Assembly (NCBI GenBank): GCA_003565815.1
Contig: PXAS01000383.1
Location: 1-7,918, forward strand
Length of the DNA: 7,918 nucleotides
Origin: PVC group bacterium
GTDB taxonomy: Bacteria; Verrucomicrobiota; Kiritimatiellia; SS1-B-03-39; UBA6053
Direction: 5' to 3'
Below are positions 1 through 6,553 of this stretch, piece by piece. The notes beneath the pieces are model-generated. The model did not search any database and had not been told where the DNA came from. It saw nothing but the letters and a program-made list of their open reading frames with translations. The translations under genes and the position numbers were made by a program. Each line of letters starts with the position of its first letter. The first letter of the stretch is position 1.

Positions 1-14
1 GGGGATTTTGGATC

Positions 15-206
15 ATGTTGGCGGTGATTCTGTTTGTCAGCGCGATTTCGGTCGTGGCGCTTCTCACCCTCCGCCGTCGGCCAATGGACGAAATCCCCCG
101 GTTCCTGTGGACCCTCCTGATCGTGTTCATGCCGGTCTTGGGTGCGATCATCTTCTGCATCGTGCATCCGGAAAATCTGCCCGATGTGGAGAGAAAATAC
201 ATCTGA
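15..206 (+). CDS. Small two-helix membrane protein, PLDc_N-like
   Basis: The product is 63 residues with two hydrophobic helices at about residues 2-19 and 30-50, joined by a basic loop (RRRP, 20-23). The second helix has the pattern W32-T-L-L-I-V-F-M-P40-V-L-G43, followed by HPEN. This resembles the PLDc_N family, named for the N-terminal membrane part of cardiolipin synthase-like phospholipase D proteins but often found as stand-alone small proteins of unknown role. No HKD catalytic motif is present, so no phospholipase activity is implied. A GGGGA lies 9 bases before the ATG and could be its ribosome binding site. The frame stays open to the window edge, however, so a longer upstream start cannot be excluded. 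It shares the strand of the GntR-ABC operon but is separated from it by about 370 bases of hairpin repeats, so co-transcription is doubtful. Confidence 0.7.
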   Translation: MLAVILFVSAISVVALLTLRRRPMDEIPRFLWTLLIVFMPVLGAIIFCIVHPENLPDVERKYI

Positions 207-213
207 AAAATCC

Positions 214-224
214 AACCACGAATT
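214..224 (-). repeat. Inverted half-copy of the ATTCGTGGTT repeat
   Basis: AACCACGAATT is the exact reverse complement of 6449-6459, the last unit of the decamer repeat downstream. It lies 8 bases after the stop codon of the small membrane protein and runs into the first hairpin. At 11 bases it could be chance; the support is that it sits at the edge of another repeat. Confidence 0.35.
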
Positions 225-239
225 ATCCCTTTGGGATAA
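223..239 (+). terminator. Perfect 7-bp hairpin after the PLDc_N-like gene
   Basis: TTATCCC and GGGATAA pair perfectly around a TTT loop, 16 bases after the stop codon. There is no following T run, so it is not a classic intrinsic terminator. It may slow or protect the 3' end of the upstream transcript, or simply be the first member of the hairpin string that follows. Confidence 0.35.
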
Positions 240-490
240 AGAAAACACCCAATGTGAGGTGCTGGAGTCAATCAGCCAGGGGGAACCCCCCTGGACATGC
301 CCCCAAAGCGGGAACCGCATCCTGAAGGGATGCAACTCTCCCTGTGTATTTGGGATTCTAAAGAGGAGTGCGACCCCGTTGGGGCCGGCGGACAGAACGG
401 GGTAATAAACAGGGGCGTTGCCCAGGGCTGACGGGTTAAACCCCGTTGGGGTTCTGATCCCGGTAAGCGCGAAAGGCGGCGTGAGATCAG
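223..490. repeat. String of short stable hairpins (structured intergenic repeat)
   Basis: This gene-free stretch holds at least seven local inverted repeats. They are 223-239 (7-bp stem), 276-294 (CCAGGGGG/CCCCCTGG, loop AAC), 317-333 (GCATCC/GGATGC), 374-384 (CCCC-GTT-GGGG), 413-423 (GGGC-GTT-GCCC), 439-453 (AACCCC-GTT-GGGGTT) and an outer pair CTGATC 454-459 with GATCAG 485-490. The 11-mer CCCCGTTGGGG occurs twice, 67 bases apart. From memory this style of G/C-rich triloop hairpin matches dispersed noncoding repeats common in PVC and Bacteroidetes genomes; I could not search for copies. It could be a mobile REP-like element, a structured RNA or both. ORFs across it are low-complexity by-products of the repeats. 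Confidence 0.65.
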
Positions 491-528
491 TCCGAATTCC
501 CAAATCCAAAATTCTCCCTCAATTTGAT

Positions 529-557
529 TTGATGGCATTGCGTATTTAGTGTATCAG
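529..557 (+). promoter_or_regulatory. Candidate promoter of the GntR-ABC operon
   Basis: TTGATG (529-534) and TATCAG (552-557) each match four of six sigma-70 consensus bases and are 17 bases apart. Transcription would begin near 564, giving a leader of about 16 bases. The -10 box coincides with the left arm of the 13-bp palindrome, so a bound repressor would block polymerase. An alternative -10, TACACT (567-572), would place the start almost on the ATG but lacks a good -35. The boxes are weak, and promoter consensus in this lineage is an assumption. Confidence 0.35.
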
Positions 558-575
558 TATAGCTGATACACTAAA
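545..575. promoter_or_regulatory. Perfect 13-bp inverted repeat, likely GntR operator
   Basis: TTTAGTGTATCAG (545-557) and CTGATACACTAAA (563-575) are exact reverse complements around the spacer TATAG. The element ends 4 bases before the GntR start codon. YtrA-subfamily GntR regulators are dimers that typically bind long dyads in front of their own operons, so this is the natural site for autorepression. The total length is 31 bp. Its position over the candidate -10 box and start region fits repression by promoter occlusion. There is no T tract after the right arm, and the site precedes rather than follows a gene, which argues against a terminator. Confidence 0.85.
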
Positions 576-579
576 AATC

Positions 580-978
580 ATGCTCCCTTTTTCCGTCCAG
601 TTTCAATCCGGTCTTCCGCCCAGTGATCAACTTGTCGATGCGATTCGAAAAGCAATTGCGCGGGGAGAGATTTCTGACGAGGCTCCGTTTCCATCGGTAC
701 GCACTTTGGCGCGCGAGTTGCGGATCAGCCCGACGACCGCTCACAAGGCGGTTTTGCAACTCAAGGAAGAAGGTTTGCTTTTCAGCCAACCCGGAGTGGG
801 CATGCGGGTTCGTATGGTTTTTCGGGAAGGTTGGCAGGGGCGACTTGACTTGCTGCGACCGCAGTTGGAGGCACTGCTGCGGGAGGCGGAATCGCTGCAA
901 GTTCCCCCTGAAATTCTGCAAAACTGGATTGAGACCCAACTCAAAACTTTCACCCAATGCGATAAGGAAGATCCATGA
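580..978 (+). CDS. GntR-family transcriptional regulator, YtrA subfamily
   Basis: The 132-residue protein has an N-terminal winged helix-turn-helix at about residues 14-79. Characteristic GntR elements include PSVRTLARELRIS (38-50), PTTAHKAVLQLKEEGLL (51-67) and the wing PGVGMRV (71-77). The remaining 50 residues form a short helical region (about 86-125) typical of YtrA regulators, which lack a large effector domain and normally dimerise there. YtrA-type proteins usually repress a neighbouring ABC transporter operon, often one responding to envelope stress or antibiotics. The start MLPF followed by GLPPSDQLV fits the family well, so the ATG at 580 is preferred although no Shine-Dalgarno sequence precedes it. 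The stop overlaps the next start as ATGA (975-978), indicating translational coupling. The effector is unknown. Confidence 0.93.
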   Translation: MLPFSVQFQSGLPPSDQLVDAIRKAIARGEISDEAPFPSVRTLARELRISPTTAHKAVLQLKEEGLLFSQPGVGMRVRMVFREGWQGRLDLLRPQLEALLREAESLQVPPEILQNWIETQLKTFTQCDKEDP

Positions 979-1892
979 AACCCGTACTCTCACTTGAAAA
1001 TTTGCAAAAAAGTTATGGACGCGGCTCAAAAGCGCTTCAAGGGATCAGTCTCAATGTCATGGAGGGTCAGTTTGTCGGCTTTTTTGGTCCGAACGGCGCC
1101 GGAAAAACCACGACGATCAAAATTCTGATGAATTTGATACCGCCAACACGGGGAACGGCCCGGGTTTTGGGACAGCCGAGTCACCTGCTCGGGGTGTCGG
1201 AATTAGAGCGGATCGGTTATGTCTCCGAAAATCAGGAACTGCCGGGTTGGATGACGCTCAAGGAATGGTTGGGATATTGTCGTCCGCTTTACCCGAACTG
1301 GCGGGAGGATGTCTGCGGGGAACTTCGGGAAAAGTTCGATTTGCCCCTGGATCAGAAACTGAGCGGGTTTTCAAGGGGAATGCGGATGAAGGCCGCCTTG
1401 CTCAGCAGTTTGAGCTATTTGCCGGAACTGGTGATTCTGGATGAGCCGTTCAGCGGACTGGATCCGCTGGCGCGCGATCAGTTTGTGGAAGGGCTGATGG
1501 ATCTGGCTGAGAAAAAACCTTTCACGCTGTTTTTGTCTACCCATGATGTGGCCGAGGTGGAACGTCTGTGCGATACGGTAGCCTTTCTGCGGGCAGGACA
1601 GTTGGATCTCGTCGAGTCAACGGAGAGTCTTTTGAAACGTTTTCGTCGGATTGATGGTCGGGTGCCGAAAGACACGATGATTTCCCGATCACTACCCCGT
1701 ATGAAGCAGGTGGAACAGGAAGGAGAACACATTAGGTATGTGAGCAGCGATTTTGAATCGGAAGCCGGCGAAACCGCAAAACTGCGGGAATTGTCATCCG
1801 AGAGCCGTCTCAGCTCGGTGGCTCCGATGAGTTTGCGGGATATTATCGTCGCTCTCTGCGGTACAGAAGGAATTGAAGGGATACAGCCATGA
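975..1892 (+). CDS. ABC transporter ATP-binding protein (YtrB/BcrA-like)
   Basis: A 305-residue cytoplasmic ATPase that would energise the two permeases encoded next. All core motifs are visible: Walker A GPNGAGKTT (38-46), a signature segment FSRGM (132-136) in place of LSGGQ, Walker B VILDEP (153-158) with catalytic E157, the D-loop GLDP (161-164) and the switch histidine H190 in STHD. The usual Q-loop position holds E85, with Q87 two residues later in YVSENQEL. Such variants are familiar to me in YtrB- and BcrA-type exporters. A C-terminal extension of about 80 residues follows the nucleotide-binding domain and is of unclear role. AAGGA at 964-968 gives a good ribosome binding site 6 bases from the start. 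The gene overlaps both neighbours by 4 bases (ATGA), so it belongs to one coupled operon under the GntR regulator. Drug or peptide export is plausible, but the substrate is unknown. Confidence 0.95.
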   Translation: MKPVLSLENLQKSYGRGSKALQGISLNVMEGQFVGFFGPNGAGKTTTIKILMNLIPPTRGTARVLGQPSHLLGVSELERIGYVSENQELPGWMTLKEWLGYCRPLYPNWREDVCGELREKFDLPLDQKLSGFSRGMRMKAALLSSLSYLPELVILDEPFSGLDPLARDQFVEGLMDLAEKKPFTLFLSTHDVAEVERLCDTVAFLRAGQLDLVESTESLLKRFRRIDGRVPKDTMISRSLPRMKQVEQEGEHIRYVSSDFESEAGETAKLRELSSESRLSSVAPMSLRDIIVALCGTEGIEGIQP

Positions 1893-4042
1893 AGCGGCTG
1901 CGGATCGCCTGTTTGCATTTTCGTCTCTTTCGGAACCAGGCCGCCTGGTGGTGGGGATGGAGCCTCATTTGGGTTTTTCAATTCCTGAGCGCTTTGACTT
2001 ACAGCCTGCACGGCGATCCTTTTCGCGTGGCGGACCGGATGATGACGGGCATTTTATTGTTAGCGGTTTTTCATATGGGGAATTTTTATTCCGAGCGGAA
2101 CAACGGATATTTGCGCACACTTCCATTGCCCCGGGGGACATGCTTTTGGGTGGATGCGGTGTTTCCTTTGCTTTTGTTTATCGGCATTCCCCTGTTGCGG
2201 GAAATTCCACCCGTGTTGCAGAGCGGGTTTTCCATTGCCGATCTGGCCTGGGCTTGGCTGGATCTGCTTCTTCTCTACGTTCCGCTCGTTTTGGGGGTTT
2301 GGCAGCTTGGTGCTTTGCTGTCTCCCATTTGCACACCGCCCCGACTGGCGGGGCATCTATTCGGCCTTTTCGGCCTTTACTGGTTTATGAAACAAATTCT
2401 GCCCGCTTTTACAGAGGTGACGTCTTTTGTGGAACTGTTTGGACAAGGGATCAGCAATGATCAGAGATACTTTACCGTTTTTCTGGGCGCTTGGGGAGGC
2501 GGACTGCTGGCCCTGGCGGGGGTGCGGATGCGCTTGGAGGCCCGAAAAGCGGTAATTTTCACACACAGCCTCCTCTTTCCTTTGCTGCTTTTCTGGCTAC
2601 TCACGGGACCGGCATGGATTCAAAAAGGACGGGGCCTTTTGGAATTGCACCGTCCTTTGCCGGAGATCACCACTTCGGGTTGGGAACTGTTTCCGGTCAC
2701 CGCGCTCAGTGAGAAATCGGACGTTTGGCAGGGAACATTCGAGCAGGCCAGATGGGTTCAGCATTATAGACTCCCTCTGCTCGCCCGGCACGAAAATGAA
2801 GAATTTGAGGCGCTTATGCAGTTGGAAAGAGCCCGGATCCGGGTGGAGGAAGAGGAAACATGGTTTCCATTGGAGGTTTCGGACTCCCCCCCGGTTTTCG
2901 GTATGCATAACCGCCTGCTGCATCACTGGGCCGGGGATCAAATTTATCTTCTGAATTTTCTGCGCTCCACCCAGCGCCGGCCGTATGAATTCCAAACCCT
3001 GGGCATTCAGTTTCAAGAAGAAACGCTGCCGGATTTCCAGGGGCAAGCGGTGGAAATGGCCTACGACCTGCGCGTCACGCCTCATCAGCTGGAGGCGTTT
3101 GCTGTGGATCAGCCCTTGAGCCGCCCTCACAGACAGCGCCGCGGAGCGGAAAATCTTCATTTGCATCCCACAAAAATTTCCTGGTCATTTCCCTCTGGAC
3201 AGGAGGGTCCCCGCTTTCAATTTGAGGCCGGGGCTTCCATGCGAGTTGAAAGTCTACATTGGAAGTCTCTCATTTTCGGTGAGCGGCCCGGGCCTGTTGT
3301 ATTGTTGATTCTGAAAAACACCCGTTCACAACCACATGCGGGACTGTCAGCGCATCATTATTTTCGAGAGGTCAGAAACTCGGGTGCGGCTTTCCCCCGC
3401 GCCAGGGCCAGAATCGGCAGCATGCTCAACCTTGAGATGCAGGGGGTGGTTTTCGATCATGAGCTTGGCGGTTTTATTCCGCAAAGGGAAGACGACCCAC
3501 CCCCGAAACCTGAAGCGGCTTTTTGCCGGTATTTTATGCCGGAGACTTCTCCCGGGGAGTATCAGGTGGATTGGCTGGTTCTGCGTCCCCGGAACCGTTA
3601 CCGCATCCAACTGCGTGACTATCATCGCTTCTCTCACTTGCCTGAAAGAGGCAGAATTGAAGATCTCTTCAACCCTCGCAGTTCTGAACATGGCCCCCCG
3701 GGCACCTGGGAAACGGATATGCTCCGGCGCTGGTCAACGGAACCGCTTGGAGGGATGATTCATGATGGGTCGAATCGGCTTTTTTATGGGCTGGGACTGA
3801 CGCCGGCTTTGGAATACCGCGAAGCGCTGTTCGAGGCGGCAAAACTGCATCCGCGTTTGTCCGCGATCATCCTGGGGAACGGATGGGAGGAGGAGGCCCT
3901 GGAGGTCTGGCTGGATCTGGCGCGTCAGGGCGGCCCCCTTCCGGCGGCGGCCCGGCTTGCCTTTCAGCGCTCCGGAGATCAACGCTTGCTGGAGGCTTTG
4001 GAGGTTCAGGAACGCTGGGCACCCCTGGAGGAGGAGAAGTAA
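1889..4042 (+). CDS. Large ABC-2-like permease with ~470-residue soluble tail
   Basis: The 717-residue protein has about seven hydrophobic segments in its first 240 residues: roughly 20-39, 50-67, 85-104, 119-145, 153-172, 194-211 and 221-240. After the second comes GYLRTLPLPRG (73-83), resembling the R-x-L-P-x-x-R loop of ABC-2 export permeases. The rest, about 245-717, has no further membrane helix. It looks beta-rich and aromatic to about 640, then helical with HEAT-like alternation (about 640-710, including GNGWEEEALEVWLDLARQG). I recognise no family for this tail. GAAGGG at 1875-1880 is a good ribosome binding site 8 bases from the ATG. The gene starts within the ATPase stop (ATGA) and its own stop forms TAATG with the next gene. 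It is most likely one half of the transporter channel. Seven helices would place the tail outside the cytoplasm, but one segment may be mispredicted. Confidence 0.82.
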   Translation: MKRLRIACLHFRLFRNQAAWWWGWSLIWVFQFLSALTYSLHGDPFRVADRMMTGILLLAVFHMGNFYSERNNGYLRTLPLPRGTCFWVDAVFPLLLFIGIPLLREIPPVLQSGFSIADLAWAWLDLLLLYVPLVLGVWQLGALLSPICTPPRLAGHLFGLFGLYWFMKQILPAFTEVTSFVELFGQGISNDQRYFTVFLGAWGGGLLALAGVRMRLEARKAVIFTHSLLFPLLLFWLLTGPAWIQKGRGLLELHRPLPEITTSGWELFPVTALSEKSDVWQGTFEQARWVQHYRLPLLARHENEEFEALMQLERARIRVEEEETWFPLEVSDSPPVFGMHNRLLHHWAGDQIYLLNFLRSTQRRPYEFQTLGIQFQEETLPDFQGQAVEMAYDLRVTPHQLEAFAVDQPLSRPHRQRRGAENLHLHPTKISWSFPSGQEGPRFQFEAGASMRVESLHWKSLIFGERPGPVVLLILKNTRSQPHAGLSAHHYFREVRNSGAAFPRARARIGSMLNLEMQGVVFDHELGGFIPQREDDPPPKPEAAFCRYFMPETSPGEYQVDWLVLRPRNRYRIQLRDYHRFSHLPERGRIEDLFNPRSSEHGPPGTWETDMLRRWSTEPLGGMIHDGSNRLFYGLGLTPALEYREALFEAAKLHPRLSAIILGNGWEEEALEVWLDLARQGGPLPAAARLAFQRSGDQRLLEALEVQERWAPLEEEK

Positions 4043-6159
4043 TGAATTCGAAACTGATCTGGTCCATTCGGAAAGATGTGCGCGCCAGTAGATTTTCACT
4101 GCTGCTCTATCTGCTGATGCTTGTGGGTGTGGAACTGGCTCTGGCCCATCACCTGGTTGAGCGCCTGGGCTTCCCGCTTCAGGCGGCGGTGACGGTTTTT
4201 GGTCTATGGATCCTGTGGCTCCGCTGTCGTGAGGACAGTCCCAACCGATGGGATACCCGTTGGATTGCCACGCGTCCGATTTCGCTAAAGGTGCTTTTCA
4301 CCGCAAAATGCACCTTTTTTCTATTGTTGATTCTGCTGCCTTTCATGCTCACCCGGCTGTTGATCTCGCTTGTGCTGGGCTTTGGTTTCTTAAACGGGAT
4401 CCATTTGGGACTGAACGCGACCCTGCTACCCCTGTGGCCGGGCTTGCTGGTGTTAAACGTTCAAGGCTACCGCTTGTACAATTCTCTGTTTTTTTCCGCT
4501 GTGTTGTTTTCGATTACGCTGGGGTTTTTTGTGGGAATCCGCAGCAATTTCGACATGGATTCTGCGGAATTTGCTTTTCAGGGACTTCGCGAACATGATC
4601 CGGAACCAAAAGCGGCGGAACTGATTGATCCCTGGATTCGGATTGAAATGCCACAGGACCGGCTTTTGATGGAGGCCTCAACCCGCATCCCGTTACATTA
4701 CGCGAATGAAGTCTATCGTATGGAAAGCACTTTACAGAAGATGGGGAATCATGCCCGGGAAAGTCGCTGGTACTGGCACTTTCAAAGGCGTTACCCGGAA
4801 CGGCACGTGGTTTCGCCATTTACGCGCTTTTCGATGAATGCTTCTACGCAAAGACAGACAGAGTCGATCCGGGACGGAAAACGACATTGGCGTTTCGTTT
4901 ACACCGAACTTCCAGAGGAGTTGACGGGCAGTGTAAAGGATCTGCAAGTGGAGCTGAATCACAGACTTTTGCGGGTGCAACCCGTTTGGTCGGGAGTTCT
5001 GAGAGAGGGAGTCCAACGCGACGGCGCGGTTCGCGGTACTTTCACAGCGTTGGGCGGGAATCAGATCGAACTGGTTTTACAGGGTCCGGTGACCAGTGGC
5101 GTGTCGGGTTCACGCGCCTTCTGGAATTGGTTTGAAAGCAAACTGGGGGCTGTCACCCTTCAGGTTTCTCCCGATTCTGATTTGCTCGTTTTACCGGCTC
5201 GGATTCGTCAAACAGACACCGGATTTCCCGCCTTTACCCGTCGCTATATCCTGGAAATGGAGGATCCCCGACAATTTTTTCCCGAAGAGAGCACGTTGAG
5301 CCTAACCGTCTACGGTGCCGCGCCCGAAGCAAGCGCTCGCACCCACGGAACAATGCCACTTTGGATGCGAAGCGAAAGAAGCGAAATGCTGCGACAATTG
5401 GCGCAAGAGAACCCTGTCCTCCTGCCTTCTTCCATCTCCCCTCATCAAAAACCCGAAGCCGACCCCATGGCATCGGATCGATTTGCCGCACAAGTGGATC
5501 GCATCTTGGACTGGTCGGATATTCAAACGCTATCCGACCCCCGTATTCCAAAATCGACCCGAACCCTGGAAAGACTTGAACGACTCCGCAGTTCATTCAG
5601 GCCTGAAGCTCCCAGGGATCTACAGGATTTGTTGGATCGCATGGCCTGGCATCCCTATCTGCTGGCGTTTCTGCCGGAAGAAAAGCAAACGCAAGGAGTG
5701 GAGCGGATTCGACAACTCCTGCGCAATCCGCCAATCACCAATCCCATGGGCCTGCTGTCTCAGGTGGAACGGATTGGGATCGATCTCAACGAAGAAGAAC
5801 TGGCGGGGGTGGCCTGGTGTTTGTTGCATCCTTCGAGAATCGTTTACCAACTCGAGTGGAGAGGTGCCGGAATTCTCGCGGATCGTCCGCCCCTGAATTA
5901 CTTTGACATGCTCCCCACGGATCTTCGACAAACAACATGGGATTCCGCCTGGCATCAGATTCGCATGGATCTAGACATGGCCAAAACCATCAGACTGCGA
6001 CCCGAGTATCTGCTTGAAGCTTTGCAACGACAATCCCTGATGGCCGAAGAAACAACAAATACATTTCTGAAGCGGACATCCATCGATACCTTTGACTTGC
6101 TTCAGGATCGTCAGGATTATCGCAAGCTTCGAGATTTGCGGCAACTGCCATCCAATTGA
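4042..6159 (+). CDS. Second large ABC-2-like permease with ~540-residue soluble tail
   Basis: The 705-residue protein opens with MNSKLIWSIRKDVRASRFS and has hydrophobic segments at about residues 17-38, 44-61, 85-120 (probably two helices), 122-140 and 147-165. The loop W74-I-A-T-R-P-I-S81, leading into LFTAK (85-89), matches the TRPIS-type loop of ABC-2 permeases. Residues from about 167 to the end are soluble: first a mixed segment, then a strongly helical region from about 475. No catalytic motif is recognised. An upstream in-frame start at 3883 would add 53 Gly/Pro-rich residues read from the overlapping permease gene. I reject it because the ATG at 4042 overlaps the preceding stop (TAATG) and follows GGAGGAGGAG at 4026-4035. 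The protein is not visibly similar to the first permease except in overall plan, suggesting a heteromeric transporter. Confidence 0.82.
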   Translation: MNSKLIWSIRKDVRASRFSLLLYLLMLVGVELALAHHLVERLGFPLQAAVTVFGLWILWLRCREDSPNRWDTRWIATRPISLKVLFTAKCTFFLLLILLPFMLTRLLISLVLGFGFLNGIHLGLNATLLPLWPGLLVLNVQGYRLYNSLFFSAVLFSITLGFFVGIRSNFDMDSAEFAFQGLREHDPEPKAAELIDPWIRIEMPQDRLLMEASTRIPLHYANEVYRMESTLQKMGNHARESRWYWHFQRRYPERHVVSPFTRFSMNASTQRQTESIRDGKRHWRFVYTELPEELTGSVKDLQVELNHRLLRVQPVWSGVLREGVQRDGAVRGTFTALGGNQIELVLQGPVTSGVSGSRAFWNWFESKLGAVTLQVSPDSDLLVLPARIRQTDTGFPAFTRRYILEMEDPRQFFPEESTLSLTVYGAAPEASARTHGTMPLWMRSERSEMLRQLAQENPVLLPSSISPHQKPEADPMASDRFAAQVDRILDWSDIQTLSDPRIPKSTRTLERLERLRSSFRPEAPRDLQDLLDRMAWHPYLLAFLPEEKQTQGVERIRQLLRNPPITNPMGLLSQVERIGIDLNEEELAGVAWCLLHPSRIVYQLEWRGAGILADRPPLNYFDMLPTDLRQTTWDSAWHQIRMDLDMAKTIRLRPEYLLEALQRQSLMAEETTNTFLKRTSIDTFDLLQDRQDYRKLRDLRQLPSN

Positions 6160-6183
6160 AACGAGTGACGAGATTCCGCATAG

Positions 6184-6417
6184 CCCGACCCGGTTCGAAA
6201 AGTCATTGTGGATTTCACTTTGCATGAATTTCCCGCGCGGGTGGCGCTGGACTTATTGGATGCGGAAGCGGATCCCTCGCCGCCCCAGACCCTCATCCCG
6301 CCCCGGGGAATCTTTGAAAGGGAGTCCACCGCGGGACGCGCCGCCACCATATTTCAACCCTTCATCACTCAAAAAATCAACCGTTCATCTTCAGGGATCC
6401 AAACAACAGAATCTTGA
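6184..6417 (+). pseudogene. C-terminal remnant of a LacI/XylR-type regulator
   Basis: An open frame after the TAG at 6181-6183 reads PDPVRKVIVDFTLHEF, then RVALDLLDAEAD, PPQTLIPPRGIFEREST and ends in TGA at 6415-6417. The order of a V-D strand, an A-x-x-LLD helix, a Pro-rich turn, a (L/I)PP strand and R-x-ST is how periplasmic-binding-protein-like effector domains of LacI-family and XylR regulators end. No DNA-binding domain is present, only about 50 residues match, and the last 25 residues look like repeat-derived sequence. It therefore appears to be a gene relic lying between the end of the ABC operon and a dispersed repeat. The GTG at 6208 could start a 69-residue ORF, but it has no ribosome binding site. 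A chance open frame remains possible. Confidence 0.45.
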
Positions 6418-6459
6418 CAAATGATTGGTATCCGTGTTCATTCGTGTGAATTCGTGGTT
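6410..6459 (+). repeat. Dispersed repeat: TTGACA edge plus three 10-base units
   Basis: The first 20 bases (6410-6429, containing TTGACA at 6414-6419) match 7210-7229 at 18 positions. They are followed by three back-to-back decamers: ATCCGTGTTC (6430), ATTCGTGTGA (6440) and ATTCGTGGTT (6450). A related copy begins near 7882. From memory, similar ATTCGTG strings recur between genes of Verrucomicrobia. TTGACA is a perfect -35 box, but the base positions 17 downstream (TTCATT) make only a poor -10, so promoter activity is uncertain. Confidence 0.6.
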
Positions 6460-6553
6460 CAACCCCTCCCACAAATCAATATTATCCAATTGCTCCAAAC
6501 ACACATCCTTTCATAAAATGACATCCCTCCACCTCTCCGGCACAAGAAGTACC

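Noticed and set aside
272..538. Minus-strand 88-residue open frame
   Set aside because: It runs across the hairpin string, has low-complexity Pro/Gly/Arg content and no recognisable domain; it is best explained by the repeats.
1478..2011. Minus-strand 177-residue open frame
   Set aside because: It is antisense to the ATPase and first permease, both convincing genes. The composition is Ser/Arg-rich without motifs.
2597..3166. Minus-strand 189-residue open frame
   Set aside because: It is a shadow of the first permease, with no start signal, domain or conserved motif.
3883..4041. In-frame 53-residue Gly/Pro-rich N-terminal extension of the second permease
   Set aside because: It lies entirely inside the first permease gene in another frame. 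The ATG at 4042 has a strong ribosome binding site and the usual TAATG overlap.
5315..5896. Plus-strand 193-residue open frame in another frame of the second permease
   Set aside because: It is embedded in a longer gene with a good start and coupling, and is rich in Trp, Cys and Arg as expected of an out-of-frame reading.
6232..6241. CCCGCGCGGG palindrome as a terminator of the ABC operon
   Set aside because: There is no loop and no T run, and it falls inside the putative regulator remnant, where the GC-rich coding sequence explains it.
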